Source of the DNA: Fidelibacterota bacterium
GTDB lineage: Bacteria > Fidelibacterota > Marinisomatia > SCGC-AAA003-L08 > TS1B11
DNA length: 64,000 nt
Direction of reading: 5' to 3'
NCBI GenBank assembly: GCA_004124295.1
Contig: SCKI01000011.1
Location: forward strand, 1-64,000
Positions 17,004 through 28,340 of the stretch are shown here, piece after piece; the stretch's first letter is position 1; every line of letters begins with the position of its first letter. The translations under genes and the position numbers were made by a program. The notes under the pieces were generated by a model. That model did no database searches. It was not told where the DNA came from and was given only the letters and a program-made list of their open reading frames with translations.

Positions 17004-17649
17004 AACGGCGCCGGAAGATCAACGCCTTCTCAAAGCGGTTCTCGGTGCCGGCCAGAAGCCGGGCGATATTGCCGCGGTGGGTGAACCAGATAAACAGGGT
17101 CATCAGCAGGCTGAAATAGCCCAGGGTAGAGGCCAGCGTGCCATCCTGCACGTAGATAAGCAGCGGAAATAGCGTCACCGCAGTCACCGACCCCAGGCCG
17201 ACATATCCGCTGGTGACCAACACCAGCAGCCAGGCCGCCAGTCCCAGCGGCACCATCAACGGCGCCAGGTGAAGCACCATGCCGCCCAGGGTGCCGACCC
17301 CTTTGCCGCCCCGGAAACCGCCGAAGACAGTATAAGTGTGTCCCAACACCGCTGCGGACCCGCAAAGGATGGCCAGCAGGTCAGCATCCCAGTTGGGCAA
17401 CTGCCCGAGCGCGCCACCGAATGTCCAGCCGGCAATGATGGCCGCCGCCAGCCAGCCCTTGAAAATGTCCACGCTCACCACCGCCAGGGCAGGCTTCCAG
17501 CCCAGCACACGGAACGTGTTCGTGCCCCCGGCGTTCCCGCTGCCATGGTCGCGGATGTCGATGCCACGGGTAATTTTTCCGGCGATGATACTGGTCGGCG
17601 TGCTGCCGGCCAGGTAGCTCAGCAGCAGCAGGAGGGCCAGGAGGGTCAC
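17002..17649 (-). CDS. plsY: Acyl-phosphate:glycerol-3-phosphate acyltransferase PlsY
   Basis: A 215-residue integral membrane enzyme. PlsY moves an acyl group from acyl-phosphate to glycerol-3-phosphate, the first step of phospholipid synthesis. The three conserved loops are present: 'LAGSTPTSIIAGK', 'DIRDHGSGNAGGTN' and 'FGGFRGGKGVGT'. Length and helix pattern fit the family. The start codon overlaps the end of the upstream FakA-FakB fusion gene by four bases. That neighbour is expected to make acyl-phosphate, so substrate production and use are translationally coupled. Confidence 0.96.
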   Translation of the reverse strand: MTLLALLLLLSYLAGSTPTSIIAGKITRGIDIRDHGSGNAGGTNTFRVLGWKPALAVVSVDIFKGWLAAAIIAGWTFGGALGQLPNWDADLLAILCGSAAVLGHTYTVFGGFRGGKGVGTLGGMVLHLAPLMVPLGLAAWLLVLVTSGYVGLGSVTAVTLFPLLIYVQDGTLASTLGYFSLLMTLFIWFTHRGNIARLLAGTENRFEKALIFRRR

Positions 17650-19460
17650 TCCAGATCGGCCGGTTGATAGGCTATGATGAGGGAGCCGGGGCCGGTGTGT
17701 GTGCCCAGCGCCGTGCCGGTGTCGGTGATCAAAACCTGGTTGATGCGGTAGCCGTATTCAGGCAGCAGCTCGGCGAGCCGGTCGGCATCCTCGGGGTTTT
17801 GGGCGTGGCTGATAAATATGTCATAAGTGATGCTCAGGTCGATCTGCTTGGCGGACCATTTCGCCAGCCCCCGGGCGATATCCTTGCGCCCGAAGAATTT
17901 GCCGACCATGTCCACCTTGCCTTCGGGAGTAACGCTGAGGATAGGTGTGGCCCGGAGCAGGTCGGCCAGGCGCTTCCGGGAAGCTTTTACCCGGCCCCCG
18001 CGCACGGCGTAGGAGAGGTCCTTGATGGCGGCGAATATCCGGGTCTTGGCGATGGCCCGCTGGGCAACGGCCAGGGCCTCGGCGTGATTCTTGCCCTCCT
18101 TCACCGCCCGGGCGACCCGGGTGACAATGAGACCCAGGCCCACCGCCGTGCTGATGCCGTCCACCACGGTTATTTTGGCGTCCGGTATCCGGCGGGTGGC
18201 GTTTTGCGCAGATTGAATCGTCCCCGAAACCCCCAGCGGCAGGTGGATGGAGATGACCGATTCGTAATGGCTGGCCAGGAACTGGTAGGTCCGCATGAAA
18301 TCCCCCGGCGTGGGCTGGGAAGTCTGCGGGTGGTCGGGGCCGTTGGCCAGCTTATCGTAAAACTCGTCGGCGGTGATGGTGACCTTGTCGAGGTAACCCG
18401 TGTTGCCGAAGCTGAGCCGGGCCGGCACCAGGTGGATGTCATACTCCTCGATCAGCTGGGCCGGGATGTCGGCGGTGGAGTCGGTGACAATGGCCACCGT
18501 GCCCTGCTTGGTCCGGGATATCTCCACCTGCTTCTTCATATCGTCGACCTTCTGGCCTTCCAGGGCGCCGAAGGCGATCAGCGCATTGAACACCTGCTGG
18601 GGCTGGTCGCTGTGGATATGCACCTTGGCCCGGTGTTTGGAACCCCCCAGCACCAGGCTGTCGCCCATTTGCACCAGTATTTTGCGCATGGGGGCCAGGG
18701 AAATGCCCTCGCCAACGACCATGCACTCCGTGCAGTAGCGGAAGGTCAGCTCCTGATCCACCTCGATGGGCGCCATGTCGGTGACCTGGAGGGTCTGCAT
18801 CTTGGTCCCCGCTGCTATATCCCGCAGTGAACCGGTGGTGATGAAATCGGTGATGCCGCGCAGGATGTAGACGAAGCCTTGCCCGCCGGCATCCACCACG
18901 CCGCTCTTTTTAAGTATGGCCAGTTGCTCAGGCGTTTTTTGCAACGCCACCCGGGCTCCCTCCAGAGTCTCCTCCAGAGCGTGCCGGAAATCGTCCATGC
19001 CGGACTGGGTCCTCTCGCGCAAGGTTTCTGCGGAGGCCTTGATGACCGACAGTATGGTGCCTTCCACCGGCTCGGAAAGAGCCTGGTAGGCAGAATCGTA
19101 TCCTGACTGGAGGGCCTGGGCGAGATGCTCCACCGAGAGGCGCCGCTGATCGGCTACCTGCTCCGAAAAGCCCTGGAAAAATTGCGCCAGGATGACGCCT
19201 GAATTCCCCCGGGCCCCGTCCAGGGCGGCGTCGGCAATGGTTTCGGCCATGCGCCCGGCGTGGGTCTCGACCCGTCCCTCTGTGCCGTCCAGGATGGAAA
19301 GCAGGGTGAAACAGATATTGGTGCCGGTATCACCGTCGGGCACCGGGAAGACATTAATCTTGTTGAGGTAGTTCTGTTTGACCAATACCTGCCTGATACC
19401 GGCGGAAAGACCGCGGTGCAGGCGAATGCCGTCCACGTAAGATATTTGGCCTTGTGGCAT
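17646..19460 (-). CDS. Fused fatty acid kinase: DAK2 (FakA) plus DegV (FakB)
   Basis: 604 residues. Residues 1-210 are a DAK2 kinase domain ('VFPVPDGDTGTNICFTL', 'DGARGNSGVILAQFF'). Residues 215-320 match the FakA middle domain ('YCTECMVVGEG', 'KVHIHSDQPQQVF'). From residue 325 to the end it is a full DegV/FakB fatty-acid-binding domain ('VAIVTDSTADIPAQLI', 'LPLGVSGTIQSAQ', 'LGTHTGPGSLIIAY'). In Firmicutes FakA and FakB are separate proteins that together phosphorylate exogenous fatty acids. Here the usual FakA C-terminal domain appears replaced by a genuine FakB. The gene overlaps plsY, whose substrate is acyl-phosphate. The fusion implies a single-chain kinase with a built-in carrier. Confidence 0.88.
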   Translation of the reverse strand: MPQGQISYVDGIRLHRGLSAGIRQVLVKQNYLNKINVFPVPDGDTGTNICFTLLSILDGTEGRVETHAGRMAETIADAALDGARGNSGVILAQFFQGFSEQVADQRRLSVEHLAQALQSGYDSAYQALSEPVEGTILSVIKASAETLRERTQSGMDDFRHALEETLEGARVALQKTPEQLAILKKSGVVDAGGQGFVYILRGITDFITTGSLRDIAAGTKMQTLQVTDMAPIEVDQELTFRYCTECMVVGEGISLAPMRKILVQMGDSLVLGGSKHRAKVHIHSDQPQQVFNALIAFGALEGQKVDDMKKQVEISRTKQGTVAIVTDSTADIPAQLIEEYDIHLVPARLSFGNTGYLDKVTITADEFYDKLANGPDHPQTSQPTPGDFMRTYQFLASHYESVISIHLPLGVSGTIQSAQNATRRIPDAKITVVDGISTAVGLGLIVTRVARAVKEGKNHAEALAVAQRAIAKTRIFAAIKDLSYAVRGGRVKASRKRLADLLRATPILSVTPEGKVDMVGKFFGRKDIARGLAKWSAKQIDLSITYDIFISHAQNPEDADRLAELLPEYGYRINQVLITDTGTALGTHTGPGSLIIAYQPADLE

Positions 19461-19566
19461 GGTGGTTTGGAAAAGACGGTTGAGAGTACACCGGTTGAGC
19501 GGATAAAGTCAACCGATACTTGGCCCGCCAGGCACGGCTGTCCAGGTCGCTGCCCGGGCAGACGCT

Positions 19567-20199
19567 TCAGGACTCCTGTGCGTCAGTTGGCGCCGGCGCC
19601 GCCCCATCCTCGGCGAGGAATTTATGCGACTTCGCCGAAAGCATACCGCCGGATATCAGCAGTTTGAAGCCTTCCTCGATGCTAAGCCCGGAGGCGATGG
19701 TGTCGCGGGTGGGAACGAATATCACCAAGCCGGAGGTCGGATTAGGAGTGGTGGCGATGAAAATATTGTAGAAGGGCACACCGTCCTGGGACAGGGAGGT
19801 TCCGGTGACAAAGCCCAGGGTCCAGATGCCCTTGCGGGGGTACTCGAGCCAGACCACCTCCCGAAAGCTGCTCCGGTTCTCAGGCGAGAAGGTCTCCACG
19901 ATCTGCTTAGTGGTGGTATAGATGGTGGAGACGATGGGCAGTTTCAGCATTAAGGTCTCAAAGTAGTGGTACAGCTTGCGGCCCAGAAAGTTGGTGACAA
20001 ACAGTCCCAGCACGAACAGGCTTAAAATCATCATCACCAGGCCGAGTCCGGGGATGTCCCGGCCCAGGACCCTCTGCAGGGGCGGGGCCAGGATACGGTC
20101 CATGAAGCCAAACAGGAACTGGAGCACCTGAACGGTAATATAGACCGGTATGGCGGTGAGGATGCCGGCCAGCAGGATGCGGCGGATTTTAGCGGCCAT
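19567..20199 (-). CDS. DUF502 family membrane protein
   Basis: About 210 residues from the ATG at 20199. Two N-terminal membrane helices ('LLAGILTAIPVYITVQVLQF' and a second near residue 60) precede a soluble domain with the family core 'IVSTIYTTTKQIVETFS' and 'VPTRDTIASGLSIEEGFKLL'. DUF502 proteins are widespread; plant relatives (LIKE COV) act in membrane trafficking and the bacterial role is unknown. The start lies inside the end of the M32 carboxypeptidase gene, so it is the last gene of the purA-to-DUF502 chain. Confidence 0.88.
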   Translation of the reverse strand: MAAKIRRILLAGILTAIPVYITVQVLQFLFGFMDRILAPPLQRVLGRDIPGLGLVMMILSLFVLGLFVTNFLGRKLYHYFETLMLKLPIVSTIYTTTKQIVETFSPENRSSFREVVWLEYPRKGIWTLGFVTGTSLSQDGVPFYNIFIATTPNPTSGLVIFVPTRDTIASGLSIEEGFKLLISGGMLSAKSHKFLAEDGAAPAPTDAQES

Positions 20200-21751
20200 T
20201 ATTCTCGCCAACCATGCTGGGCCGGCTCTTTTTCAGCTGCGGGTAGAGCTGCCCGTATTTTTCTTCCAGATAGGCGATGAACGGTTCTGCCGACAGTGGT
20301 TCGCCCGTAAGGGAAACAAGCAGCTCTTCGGCGGTCCGGGCGCGGCCGATGATGTGGATATTTTCGCGCAGCCATTCCCGCAGCGTTTTCAGATCCCCCT
20401 TTGCGATCCGCCCTTCGAGGTCATGGATCTGGCTGTCGGCGGCGGCGTAAATCTGGCGGCCATAAAGATTGCCCAGGGTATAGGTCGGGAAATAACCCAG
20501 CGCGCCCAGGCTCCAGTGGATATCCTGCAACAGCCCATCAGAGTCTGTCCGCGGCTTGATCCCCAGGTAGGACTGCATTTTCTCGCTCCAAGCCGTCGGC
20601 AAAGCGGACACCTCCAGCTCCTTGTTCAGCAAGGCCCGCTCCAGGTCGAAGCGGACCATAATGTGGAGGTTGTAGGTCACTTCGTCGGCCTCCGCCCTGA
20701 TCAGCGACGGCGAGACGACATTGATGGCGGCATAGAAATCGTCTACCGATGCGCCGGACAGCTGCTCCGGGAAGCGCTCCTGAAGCTGCGGAAAGTACCA
20801 GCTCCAGAACGCCCTGCTACGGGCGACATAGTTTTCCCACAACCGGGACTGGCTCTCGTGGATGCCCAGGGAAATCGGCTCGCACAGGGGGGTGCCGAAA
20901 TGAGCCTCGTTCAGGCCCTGCTCGTACAGCGCGTGGCCCCCTTCATGGATACTGCTGAACAGACCCATAGGCAGATCGGTCTCGCTCAGCCGGGTGGTAA
21001 TGCGCACGTCGGACGGATGAAAATCGGTGGTGAAGGGGTGCGCCGAGCGGTCCTGCCGGCCCCGGCTCATGTCATAGCCCATGTCGCGCAACACCTGCAG
21101 GCCAAATTCCCACTGCTGGTCCAGGTCAAATTTTTGCTCCAGCAGGGCCGTCCGCCCGTTGCCTGAATCCACGCCGATGCGGCTGACCATATCGACCAGC
21201 ACCGGCCGCAGCCGGTCGAACAGCGCGGTGATCTGGGCCGCGGTGGCGTCCGGTTCGTAGTTGTCCAGCAGGGCGTCATACGGCTCGCCGCTGTAGCCCA
21301 GGTGGTCCGCCTCCTGGCGCTTCATCTCGAAAATCCTCTCGAGGTACGGGGCAAACAGGTCGTAGCGGTTTTTCTCCCGGGCCAGTTGCCACACCCCCTG
21401 GGCCTCTGAGGTCAGCCGGGCGAGCTTGCCGATGAAATCCACCGGCAGAGCCTTGGCCCGGCGCCAGTCGCGCCAGGTCATTTCCACCATCCGTACCTGA
21501 TCGGCCGTAAGGCTGGCGGCGTCCACCTGGCCGGTTTTCAGGTCAACCAGCAGCCCGAGACTGCTACGGAATTCGGCTCCGGTGAACCGGGAGTGGGCCA
21601 GCGAGATGATCAGCGCCAGCTGGTCGGCCCGGGCCTTGGCGCTGTTGGCCGGCATGTGGGTTTCCTGGTCCCAGCTGAGCACGGCAGCCACCTTGCGCAG
21701 TTGCGTAATGACGCGCATCTCCTGCACCAGAATATCCAGGGGGCGGCTCAT
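20189..21751 (-). CDS. M32 (Taq) metallocarboxypeptidase
   Basis: 520 residues, the usual size for the family. The zinc motif HExxH appears in 'SSIHEGGHALYEQGLN' near residue 265. The following 'LGIHESQSRLWENYVARS' supplies the third ligand and the M32 hallmark, and 'HPFTTDFHPSDVRITTR' precedes it. These cytoplasmic enzymes remove C-terminal residues of broad specificity and serve peptide turnover. The start overlaps the ogt stop by four bases, and the stop overlaps the DUF502 gene. Confidence 0.94.
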   Translation of the reverse strand: MSRPLDILVQEMRVITQLRKVAAVLSWDQETHMPANSAKARADQLALIISLAHSRFTGAEFRSSLGLLVDLKTGQVDAASLTADQVRMVEMTWRDWRRAKALPVDFIGKLARLTSEAQGVWQLAREKNRYDLFAPYLERIFEMKRQEADHLGYSGEPYDALLDNYEPDATAAQITALFDRLRPVLVDMVSRIGVDSGNGRTALLEQKFDLDQQWEFGLQVLRDMGYDMSRGRQDRSAHPFTTDFHPSDVRITTRLSETDLPMGLFSSIHEGGHALYEQGLNEAHFGTPLCEPISLGIHESQSRLWENYVARSRAFWSWYFPQLQERFPEQLSGASVDDFYAAINVVSPSLIRAEADEVTYNLHIMVRFDLERALLNKELEVSALPTAWSEKMQSYLGIKPRTDSDGLLQDIHWSLGALGYFPTYTLGNLYGRQIYAAADSQIHDLEGRIAKGDLKTLREWLRENIHIIGRARTAEELLVSLTGEPLSAEPFIAYLEEKYGQLYPQLKKSRPSMVGENNGR

Positions 21752-22248
21752 GGGGTCCGGGACTCCAGGCGCAGCAGGGCCTTTTTCATTGGCAGGCCAC
21801 CGCCGTAACCGGTGAGGGACCCATCACTGCCCACAATCCGGTGGCACGGTATGGCCAACGGCAGCGGGTTCGCGGCCACGGCCCGGCCCACCGCCCGGGA
21901 GGCCCCGTACCGGCCCATGCGCCGGGCGATATCGCCGTAGGTCGCCGTGCTGCCGTAGGGGACCTGGCGGACCGCTTCCAGGGCCTCAAGGGCAAAGGCT
22001 GAATTGCGATGGTCAAGCTGCATGTCCAGGGTTTTGCTGCGGCCTTCCGCAAAGGCCAGCAGCTGTTTGCGCTCCTTGCTAAACGGCCGCTCCGACCGGG
22101 CCAGCCGGCTGCCCGCAAAGTGCCGGCGCAAATGGGCTTCAATCCCGGGCAGGGAGGCGTTGGGCAGGCCGATATAACAGACCCCCTCCGCGCTCCTGAC
22201 GACAGTCAACAGGCCCAGCGGGCTGTCGAACCGGTCATAAAATAGCAT
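21748..22248 (-). CDS. ogt: Methylated-DNA--[protein]-cysteine S-methyltransferase
   Basis: About 166 residues from the ATG at 22248; the frame is open further upstream, but that would lie within the alkA-like gene. The active-site Cys135 lies in 'AIPCHRIVGSDGSLTGYGGG', and the helix-turn-helix region reads 'GSTATYGDIARRMGR'. The protein moves O6-alkyl groups from guanine onto its own cysteine in a single turnover. It overlaps the 3' end of the alkylpurine glycosylase gene by 14 bases, giving a two-step alkylation-repair module inside the purA operon. Confidence 0.94.
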   Translation of the reverse strand: MLFYDRFDSPLGLLTVVRSAEGVCYIGLPNASLPGIEAHLRRHFAGSRLARSERPFSKERKQLLAFAEGRSKTLDMQLDHRNSAFALEALEAVRQVPYGSTATYGDIARRMGRYGASRAVGRAVAANPLPLAIPCHRIVGSDGSLTGYGGGLPMKKALLRLESRTP

Positions 22249-23146
22249 CTGTCTCGGCAATGAACTCCTCCTGGCGCCAAAGATAAAAGGTAACCATGCC
22301 GCGCCATGGAGACCAACCCTCTCCGATCCGCCGCAGTTCCTGCTCTGTGGGGCGCTGAGGCAGGCCGTAGGCGCTCTGCACCATGCGCAGCAGGGCGATG
22401 TCAGCCGCCGGTAGAGTATCGGTAACACCGAGGCCCAGCATGGCGCCGTACTCGGCGGTCCAGCGGCCAATGCCGCGAAGCTGTATCAGGCGCTCAACGA
22501 TTTCGGCGTCTCTGCCGGCAAGCCGTTCCCATTCCGGCTGCTGGAGAAACTTCCGCGCCAGGCCGGTAATGTAGCTACTCTTGTTGCGTGTGTACTGCAG
22601 CGGCCGCAGGGCGTGCTCCTCCAGGGCGGCCAGCACCTCAGCCCGGGGAAACAGCCACAGGGCATGGCCAGCGACATCATAGCGCTGGCCGTAGCGGGTT
22701 AGCAGGCGCTCCTTCAGCTCAGCGGCAAAAGCGACATTGACCTGCTGGTCAGCGATAGCCAGCACGAGCGCTTCCAGCAGGGAATCTTTGCGCAGGGGCC
22801 GCAAACCCCGGTGATCCGCTGCCATGCCGCGCAGCTCGGGCACCGTTTCAAGAAATCCATAGAAGGCCGGCAGATCGAGGTCCAGCGAGAATTTGCGGCG
22901 CAACCCGGCCACGATCACTTTATCCGGGGGCAGCTGCTCCCCCTCGGCCGGCTCGACCTGCACCTCGATTTCATCCTCGGCCAGCGCGCGGGCTTTCAGG
23001 ATCAGCGCCACAGCGCCGATGCGTGCGGCCCGGTAGAGGGTGCCGCCGGAGAATGCGGCCCGGTCGGCCCGGTTTTCGGTGAAGGGCCGGCAGCTGGCTT
23101 CCAGGTCGATGGGGCCGTTGCTGGCCAAACGGTAGGTGCGGGTCAT
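22235..23146 (-). CDS. AlkA-type DNA-3-methyladenine glycosylase II
   Basis: 303 residues. A mixed N-terminal AlkA_N-like domain (about 1-120) is followed by the helix-hairpin-helix GPD domain. The hairpin reads 'LIQLRGIGRWTAEYGAMLG' and the catalytic Asp lies in 'LPAADIALLRMVQ'. The enzyme excises N3- and N7-alkylated purines. The start overlaps the stop of the DMT exporter gene by ATGA and the stop lies inside ogt. No Ada-type regulator is present nearby. Confidence 0.88.
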   Translation of the reverse strand: MTRTYRLASNGPIDLEASCRPFTENRADRAAFSGGTLYRAARIGAVALILKARALAEDEIEVQVEPAEGEQLPPDKVIVAGLRRKFSLDLDLPAFYGFLETVPELRGMAADHRGLRPLRKDSLLEALVLAIADQQVNVAFAAELKERLLTRYGQRYDVAGHALWLFPRAEVLAALEEHALRPLQYTRNKSSYITGLARKFLQQPEWERLAGRDAEIVERLIQLRGIGRWTAEYGAMLGLGVTDTLPAADIALLRMVQSAYGLPQRPTEQELRRIGEGWSPWRGMVTFYLWRQEEFIAETDAIL

Positions 23147-24045
23147 GGCCGGACCTTCAGGACAGTCAGGTAGCGCCGGGCATCGCTGGTGAAGATTCCC
23201 AGCAATACCAGTCCGGCCCCCAGATAGACCACCGGCGGCAGGTATTCGTCCAGCACCAACATGCCCATGAACATGGCGATGAGCGGCGCGATGAAACCGA
23301 CAAAGGAGAGCTTCACCACCTCCATATGTTCGAGGAGGTAAAAGAACGCTACCCAGGCGATAACGGTACCGAACAGTGCCAGGTAGAGCAGCAGGCCAAG
23401 ATTAGCCGGCGTCCAGGCCATGCTCTGGTCCCTCTCGAACAGCAGGCTCAGCACCAGGGTCAGGCTGCCGCCAATCCCCGTGGCGACGGCGTTGAGGGCC
23501 AGGGGATGGGGTTTCTCTGACGCCATTTTAAGGTAGATATTGGGCCAGGTGCCAGCCAGCACGGCCAACATCACCAGGCTCATGCCCAGCCACAGGTTCG
23601 GGCTCTGGCCGAAGCCGTAGCCGGCAAAGATAAGGGCCACGCCGCCGAAGCCAATGAGGATTCCGGTTGCCTTGAGCCAGCTGAGGCGTTCGGCCGGCAG
23701 GAAGAAGTGGGCCGTCAAGGCGGTGGTGATGGGAAAGCTGGCCCAGAGCAGCGCGGAGATGTTGCTGTAAATGTAGATGGTCCCGCTGTAGGTGAGGGCA
23801 TAGCTCAGACCGAAATTGAGGACGCCCACCGTGGCATACAGTTTAACGGCCTGCCGGCTCCAGGGAATCGGCAGGCCCCGATAGCGAATGATGGCCAGGA
23901 GTATCAGGGATGCGGCCAGGTGCCGCAGGGAGACGCCGAGCAGGGGCGGGGTGCCGGAGAGGCCCATCTTGAGCACCATGAAGGTGGAACCCCAGATCAG
24001 GCACATGAGCGTGAATACCCAGACCACAGGGGGACGGGGTGTCAT
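23143..24045 (-). CDS. EamA/DMT-family transporter
   Basis: 300 residues with about ten membrane helices in two EamA repeats. The first repeat begins 'WVFTLMCLIWGSTFMVLKMG' and the second ends near 'FVGFIAPLIAMFMGMLVLDE', the usual EamA signature positions. Relatives export amino acids or metabolites. Four-base overlaps with purA upstream and the alkA-like gene downstream place it in the middle of the chain. The substrate cannot be read from the sequence. Confidence 0.9.
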   Translation of the reverse strand: MTPRPPVVWVFTLMCLIWGSTFMVLKMGLSGTPPLLGVSLRHLAASLILLAIIRYRGLPIPWSRQAVKLYATVGVLNFGLSYALTYSGTIYIYSNISALLWASFPITTALTAHFFLPAERLSWLKATGILIGFGGVALIFAGYGFGQSPNLWLGMSLVMLAVLAGTWPNIYLKMASEKPHPLALNAVATGIGGSLTLVLSLLFERDQSMAWTPANLGLLLYLALFGTVIAWVAFFYLLEHMEVVKLSFVGFIAPLIAMFMGMLVLDEYLPPVVYLGAGLVLLGIFTSDARRYLTVLKVRP

Positions 24046-25298
24046 CGTTTCAGAATCTGGTTGCGCTCAGCTCCTATGGATACATGGGTGACCGGTACGC
24101 CGAGCAGTTCTTCCACCCGGCCAATATAATTTTGGGCCGCTTCAGGGAGCTGCTCGGCGGCTGTCAGGTCCGCGCTGGAGGCGTTCCAGCCCGGCAGGGT
24201 CTCGTAGTGCGGCTCAATTTTATCCAGCCGGTGCACGGCCGCGGAAAAGCCGTCAATAGTGACCCCGTCAAGAGTGTATCCGGTGCAGATTTTCAGCTCG
24301 TCGAACCGGTCCAGGATGTCGAGCTTGCTCAGGTAGATTTCGTCGATGCCGTTCACTTGGCAGCTATAGCGCCCGGCGACGGCGTCAAACCAGCCGCAAC
24401 GCCGGGGCCTTCCGGTGGTGGCGCCGAATTCAGCCCCGCTGTCCTGGAGCCGCTTGCCGATCGCGTCGTCCAGTTCGGTGGGAAACGGGCCATTGCCGAC
24501 CCGCGTCGTGTAGGCTTTAAAAATGCCGATAACCCGGTCCACCGCCCTGGGGGGAATGCCCAGTCCGCTGGCGATGCCGCCACTGCCGGAGGAGGACGAA
24601 GTGACGAAGGGGTAGGTCCCGAAGTCGATGTCGAGGAGGGTCCCCTGGGCCCCTTCGATCAGCACCTTGTCGTTCCGGTCAATCGCTTCCTGCAGCACCT
24701 GCACGGTGTCGGCCAACAGAGATACCATCCGGCTGCAGGCGTGGAGGAAGGCCTCGATCTCCGTTTTCAGGGCCGGCAGATCGGACTTTTGAATCTCGCC
24801 CTGATTGAGGCCCAGTTTGAGCCGCTTGAGGATATAGCCGCCCAGCCCCCGGATATCGGTCAGGTCGACGGCCCGGATACCGAGCCGGCGGGCCTTGTCC
24901 GCGTAGGCCAGACCGATGCCCCGGCCGGTGGTGCCGACGATATGCCCGGTGGCCCGGTCCATGGCCTGATGCAGGGGGGTGACGATGTGGGCGTGAGTGC
25001 TCAGCAGCACCCGGTCGCTGGTGTCGATGCCGTTGGCGGCCAGGCTGTCGAGCTCCTCCATCAGGGCGATGGGGTCGATGACCATGCCGTTGCCCAGCAC
25101 GCAGCGCACGTTGGGATGCAGGATTCCTGAGGGAATCTGGTGCAGGATGAATGTCTGTTCACCGGTCTGCACCGTATGGCCGGCATTGGCGCCACCCTGG
25201 TAACGGGCCACCAGGTCCATGTCCGCGCCGAGCAGGTCTACAATCTTGCCTTTGCCTTCATCACCCCACTGGCCTCCAATAACTGCTGTGACCGGCAT
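24042..25298 (-). CDS. purA: Adenylosuccinate synthetase
   Basis: 418 residues. The enzyme condenses IMP and aspartate using GTP, the first committed step to AMP. The N-terminal 'VIGGQWGDEGKGKIVDLLG' is the GTP-binding loop with the catalytic Asp, 'QGGANAGHTV' binds IMP, and 'GVTIDGFSAAVHRLDKIEP' sits in the C-terminal half. It is slightly shorter than the usual 430 residues. It is the first gene of a minus-strand chain of overlapping genes. Confidence 0.97.
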   Translation of the reverse strand: MPVTAVIGGQWGDEGKGKIVDLLGADMDLVARYQGGANAGHTVQTGEQTFILHQIPSGILHPNVRCVLGNGMVIDPIALMEELDSLAANGIDTSDRVLLSTHAHIVTPLHQAMDRATGHIVGTTGRGIGLAYADKARRLGIRAVDLTDIRGLGGYILKRLKLGLNQGEIQKSDLPALKTEIEAFLHACSRMVSLLADTVQVLQEAIDRNDKVLIEGAQGTLLDIDFGTYPFVTSSSSGSGGIASGLGIPPRAVDRVIGIFKAYTTRVGNGPFPTELDDAIGKRLQDSGAEFGATTGRPRRCGWFDAVAGRYSCQVNGIDEIYLSKLDILDRFDELKICTGYTLDGVTIDGFSAAVHRLDKIEPHYETLPGWNASSADLTAAEQLPEAAQNYIGRVEELLGVPVTHVSIGAERNQILKR

Positions 25299-25354
25299 GG
25301 CGCGATCCTTTCAGTCGGATTGATAAGGGACGGGGTGGGCCGGGAGGCCGGAAA

Positions 25355-26254
25355 TCACGAACGAGCCCCGGCGCGGCGCTGGGCCCGGGCCTCCAATGTA
25401 GCCATGATCGGGCCGGCTACATAGAGCGAACTGTAGGTACCCACCACGACCCCTATAATGAGCGCGAAAGCAAAATAACGGATCACTTCGCCGCCGAAAA
25501 GGTAGAGAATCAGCACCACCACGAAAGTGGTTACAGAGGTGATAATGGTCCGGCTGAGGGTCTGGTTGAGGGAGCGGTTGACGGTGAGAAACAGATCGGC
25601 CTTGCGGTCCAGGCGGAGGTTTTCCCTGATGCGGTCAAAGACCACGATGGTGTCGTTCAGGGAGTAGCCGACAATGGTCAGAAAGGCGGCAATGATGGCC
25701 AGGTCAATTTCCAGGTTGAGCAGCGAGAAGATACCCAGGGTGATGAGCACATCGTGGGCCAGGGCAGCCACGGCCCCCAGGGCGTAGTAGCGGTCAAAGC
25801 GGACGGTGATGTAAAACAGGATGAACAGCAGGGCATAGAATACGGCCTGCAGCGCCTTGCTGCGCAGTTCGCCGCCGATCTTGGGTCCGACCAGCTCGAG
25901 CCGCAGAATCTCAAAACTCTCTCCGGCCAGGGCCCCCCTGAGCCGGTCGCCAAAATCGATATTCGGATCATCCTCGGTCGGCGCACGCAACAGGATATCT
26001 GCCGGGCTGCCGAACTGCTGGATGGTGAGCGCCTCGAAGCCGGCCTCCATGAGACGGCTGCGCAGGTCGCCGATTTCCACCGGTTCAGCGAAGCGCAGCT
26101 GGGCCAGGGTGCCGCCGGTGAAGTCAATGCCCAGGGCAGGTCCCCCTTTGGCCACCAGCGAGCCGATACCCAGCACGATAACCGCCGCCGAGATGAATCC
26201 CGCCAGCCGGCGTTTGCCCAGAAAATCGAAATGGGTATTTTGAAGCAGTCGCAT
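25355..26254 (-). CDS. secF: Protein translocase subunit SecF
   Basis: 299 residues with six predicted membrane helices and a periplasmic P1 domain. 'GIDFTGGTLAQLRF' is the SecD/F signature at the start of P1, and 'TIVGYSLNDTIVVFDRIREN' is the conserved SecF segment in TM4-5. SecDF uses the proton gradient to pull exported proteins through SecYEG. It lies three bases after secD. The 56 bases to purA hold no clear terminator. Confidence 0.97.
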   Translation of the reverse strand: MRLLQNTHFDFLGKRRLAGFISAAVIVLGIGSLVAKGGPALGIDFTGGTLAQLRFAEPVEIGDLRSRLMEAGFEALTIQQFGSPADILLRAPTEDDPNIDFGDRLRGALAGESFEILRLELVGPKIGGELRSKALQAVFYALLFILFYITVRFDRYYALGAVAALAHDVLITLGIFSLLNLEIDLAIIAAFLTIVGYSLNDTIVVFDRIRENLRLDRKADLFLTVNRSLNQTLSRTIITSVTTFVVVLILYLFGGEVIRYFAFALIIGVVVGTYSSLYVAGPIMATLEARAQRRAGARS

Positions 26255-26257
26255 GAC

Positions 26258-28144
<1,887 letters not shown>

Positions 28145-28340
28145 GGGCGCGTTGGCGACAGCATTAATGACATCGGATTCAGGTTAATTCCCCCAACTGC
28201 AAAGTTACTCAACACAGCTTAAAAGTTACCCCCCGCCAAATTGGGGTTACAACCTGATTCCCAGTTCAAAATGAGCGGGCAGCGGAGTACCGGGGATAAT
28301 TTGTGACTACCCGTCTGGCGCGGGATTTAACTTCGGCCCC

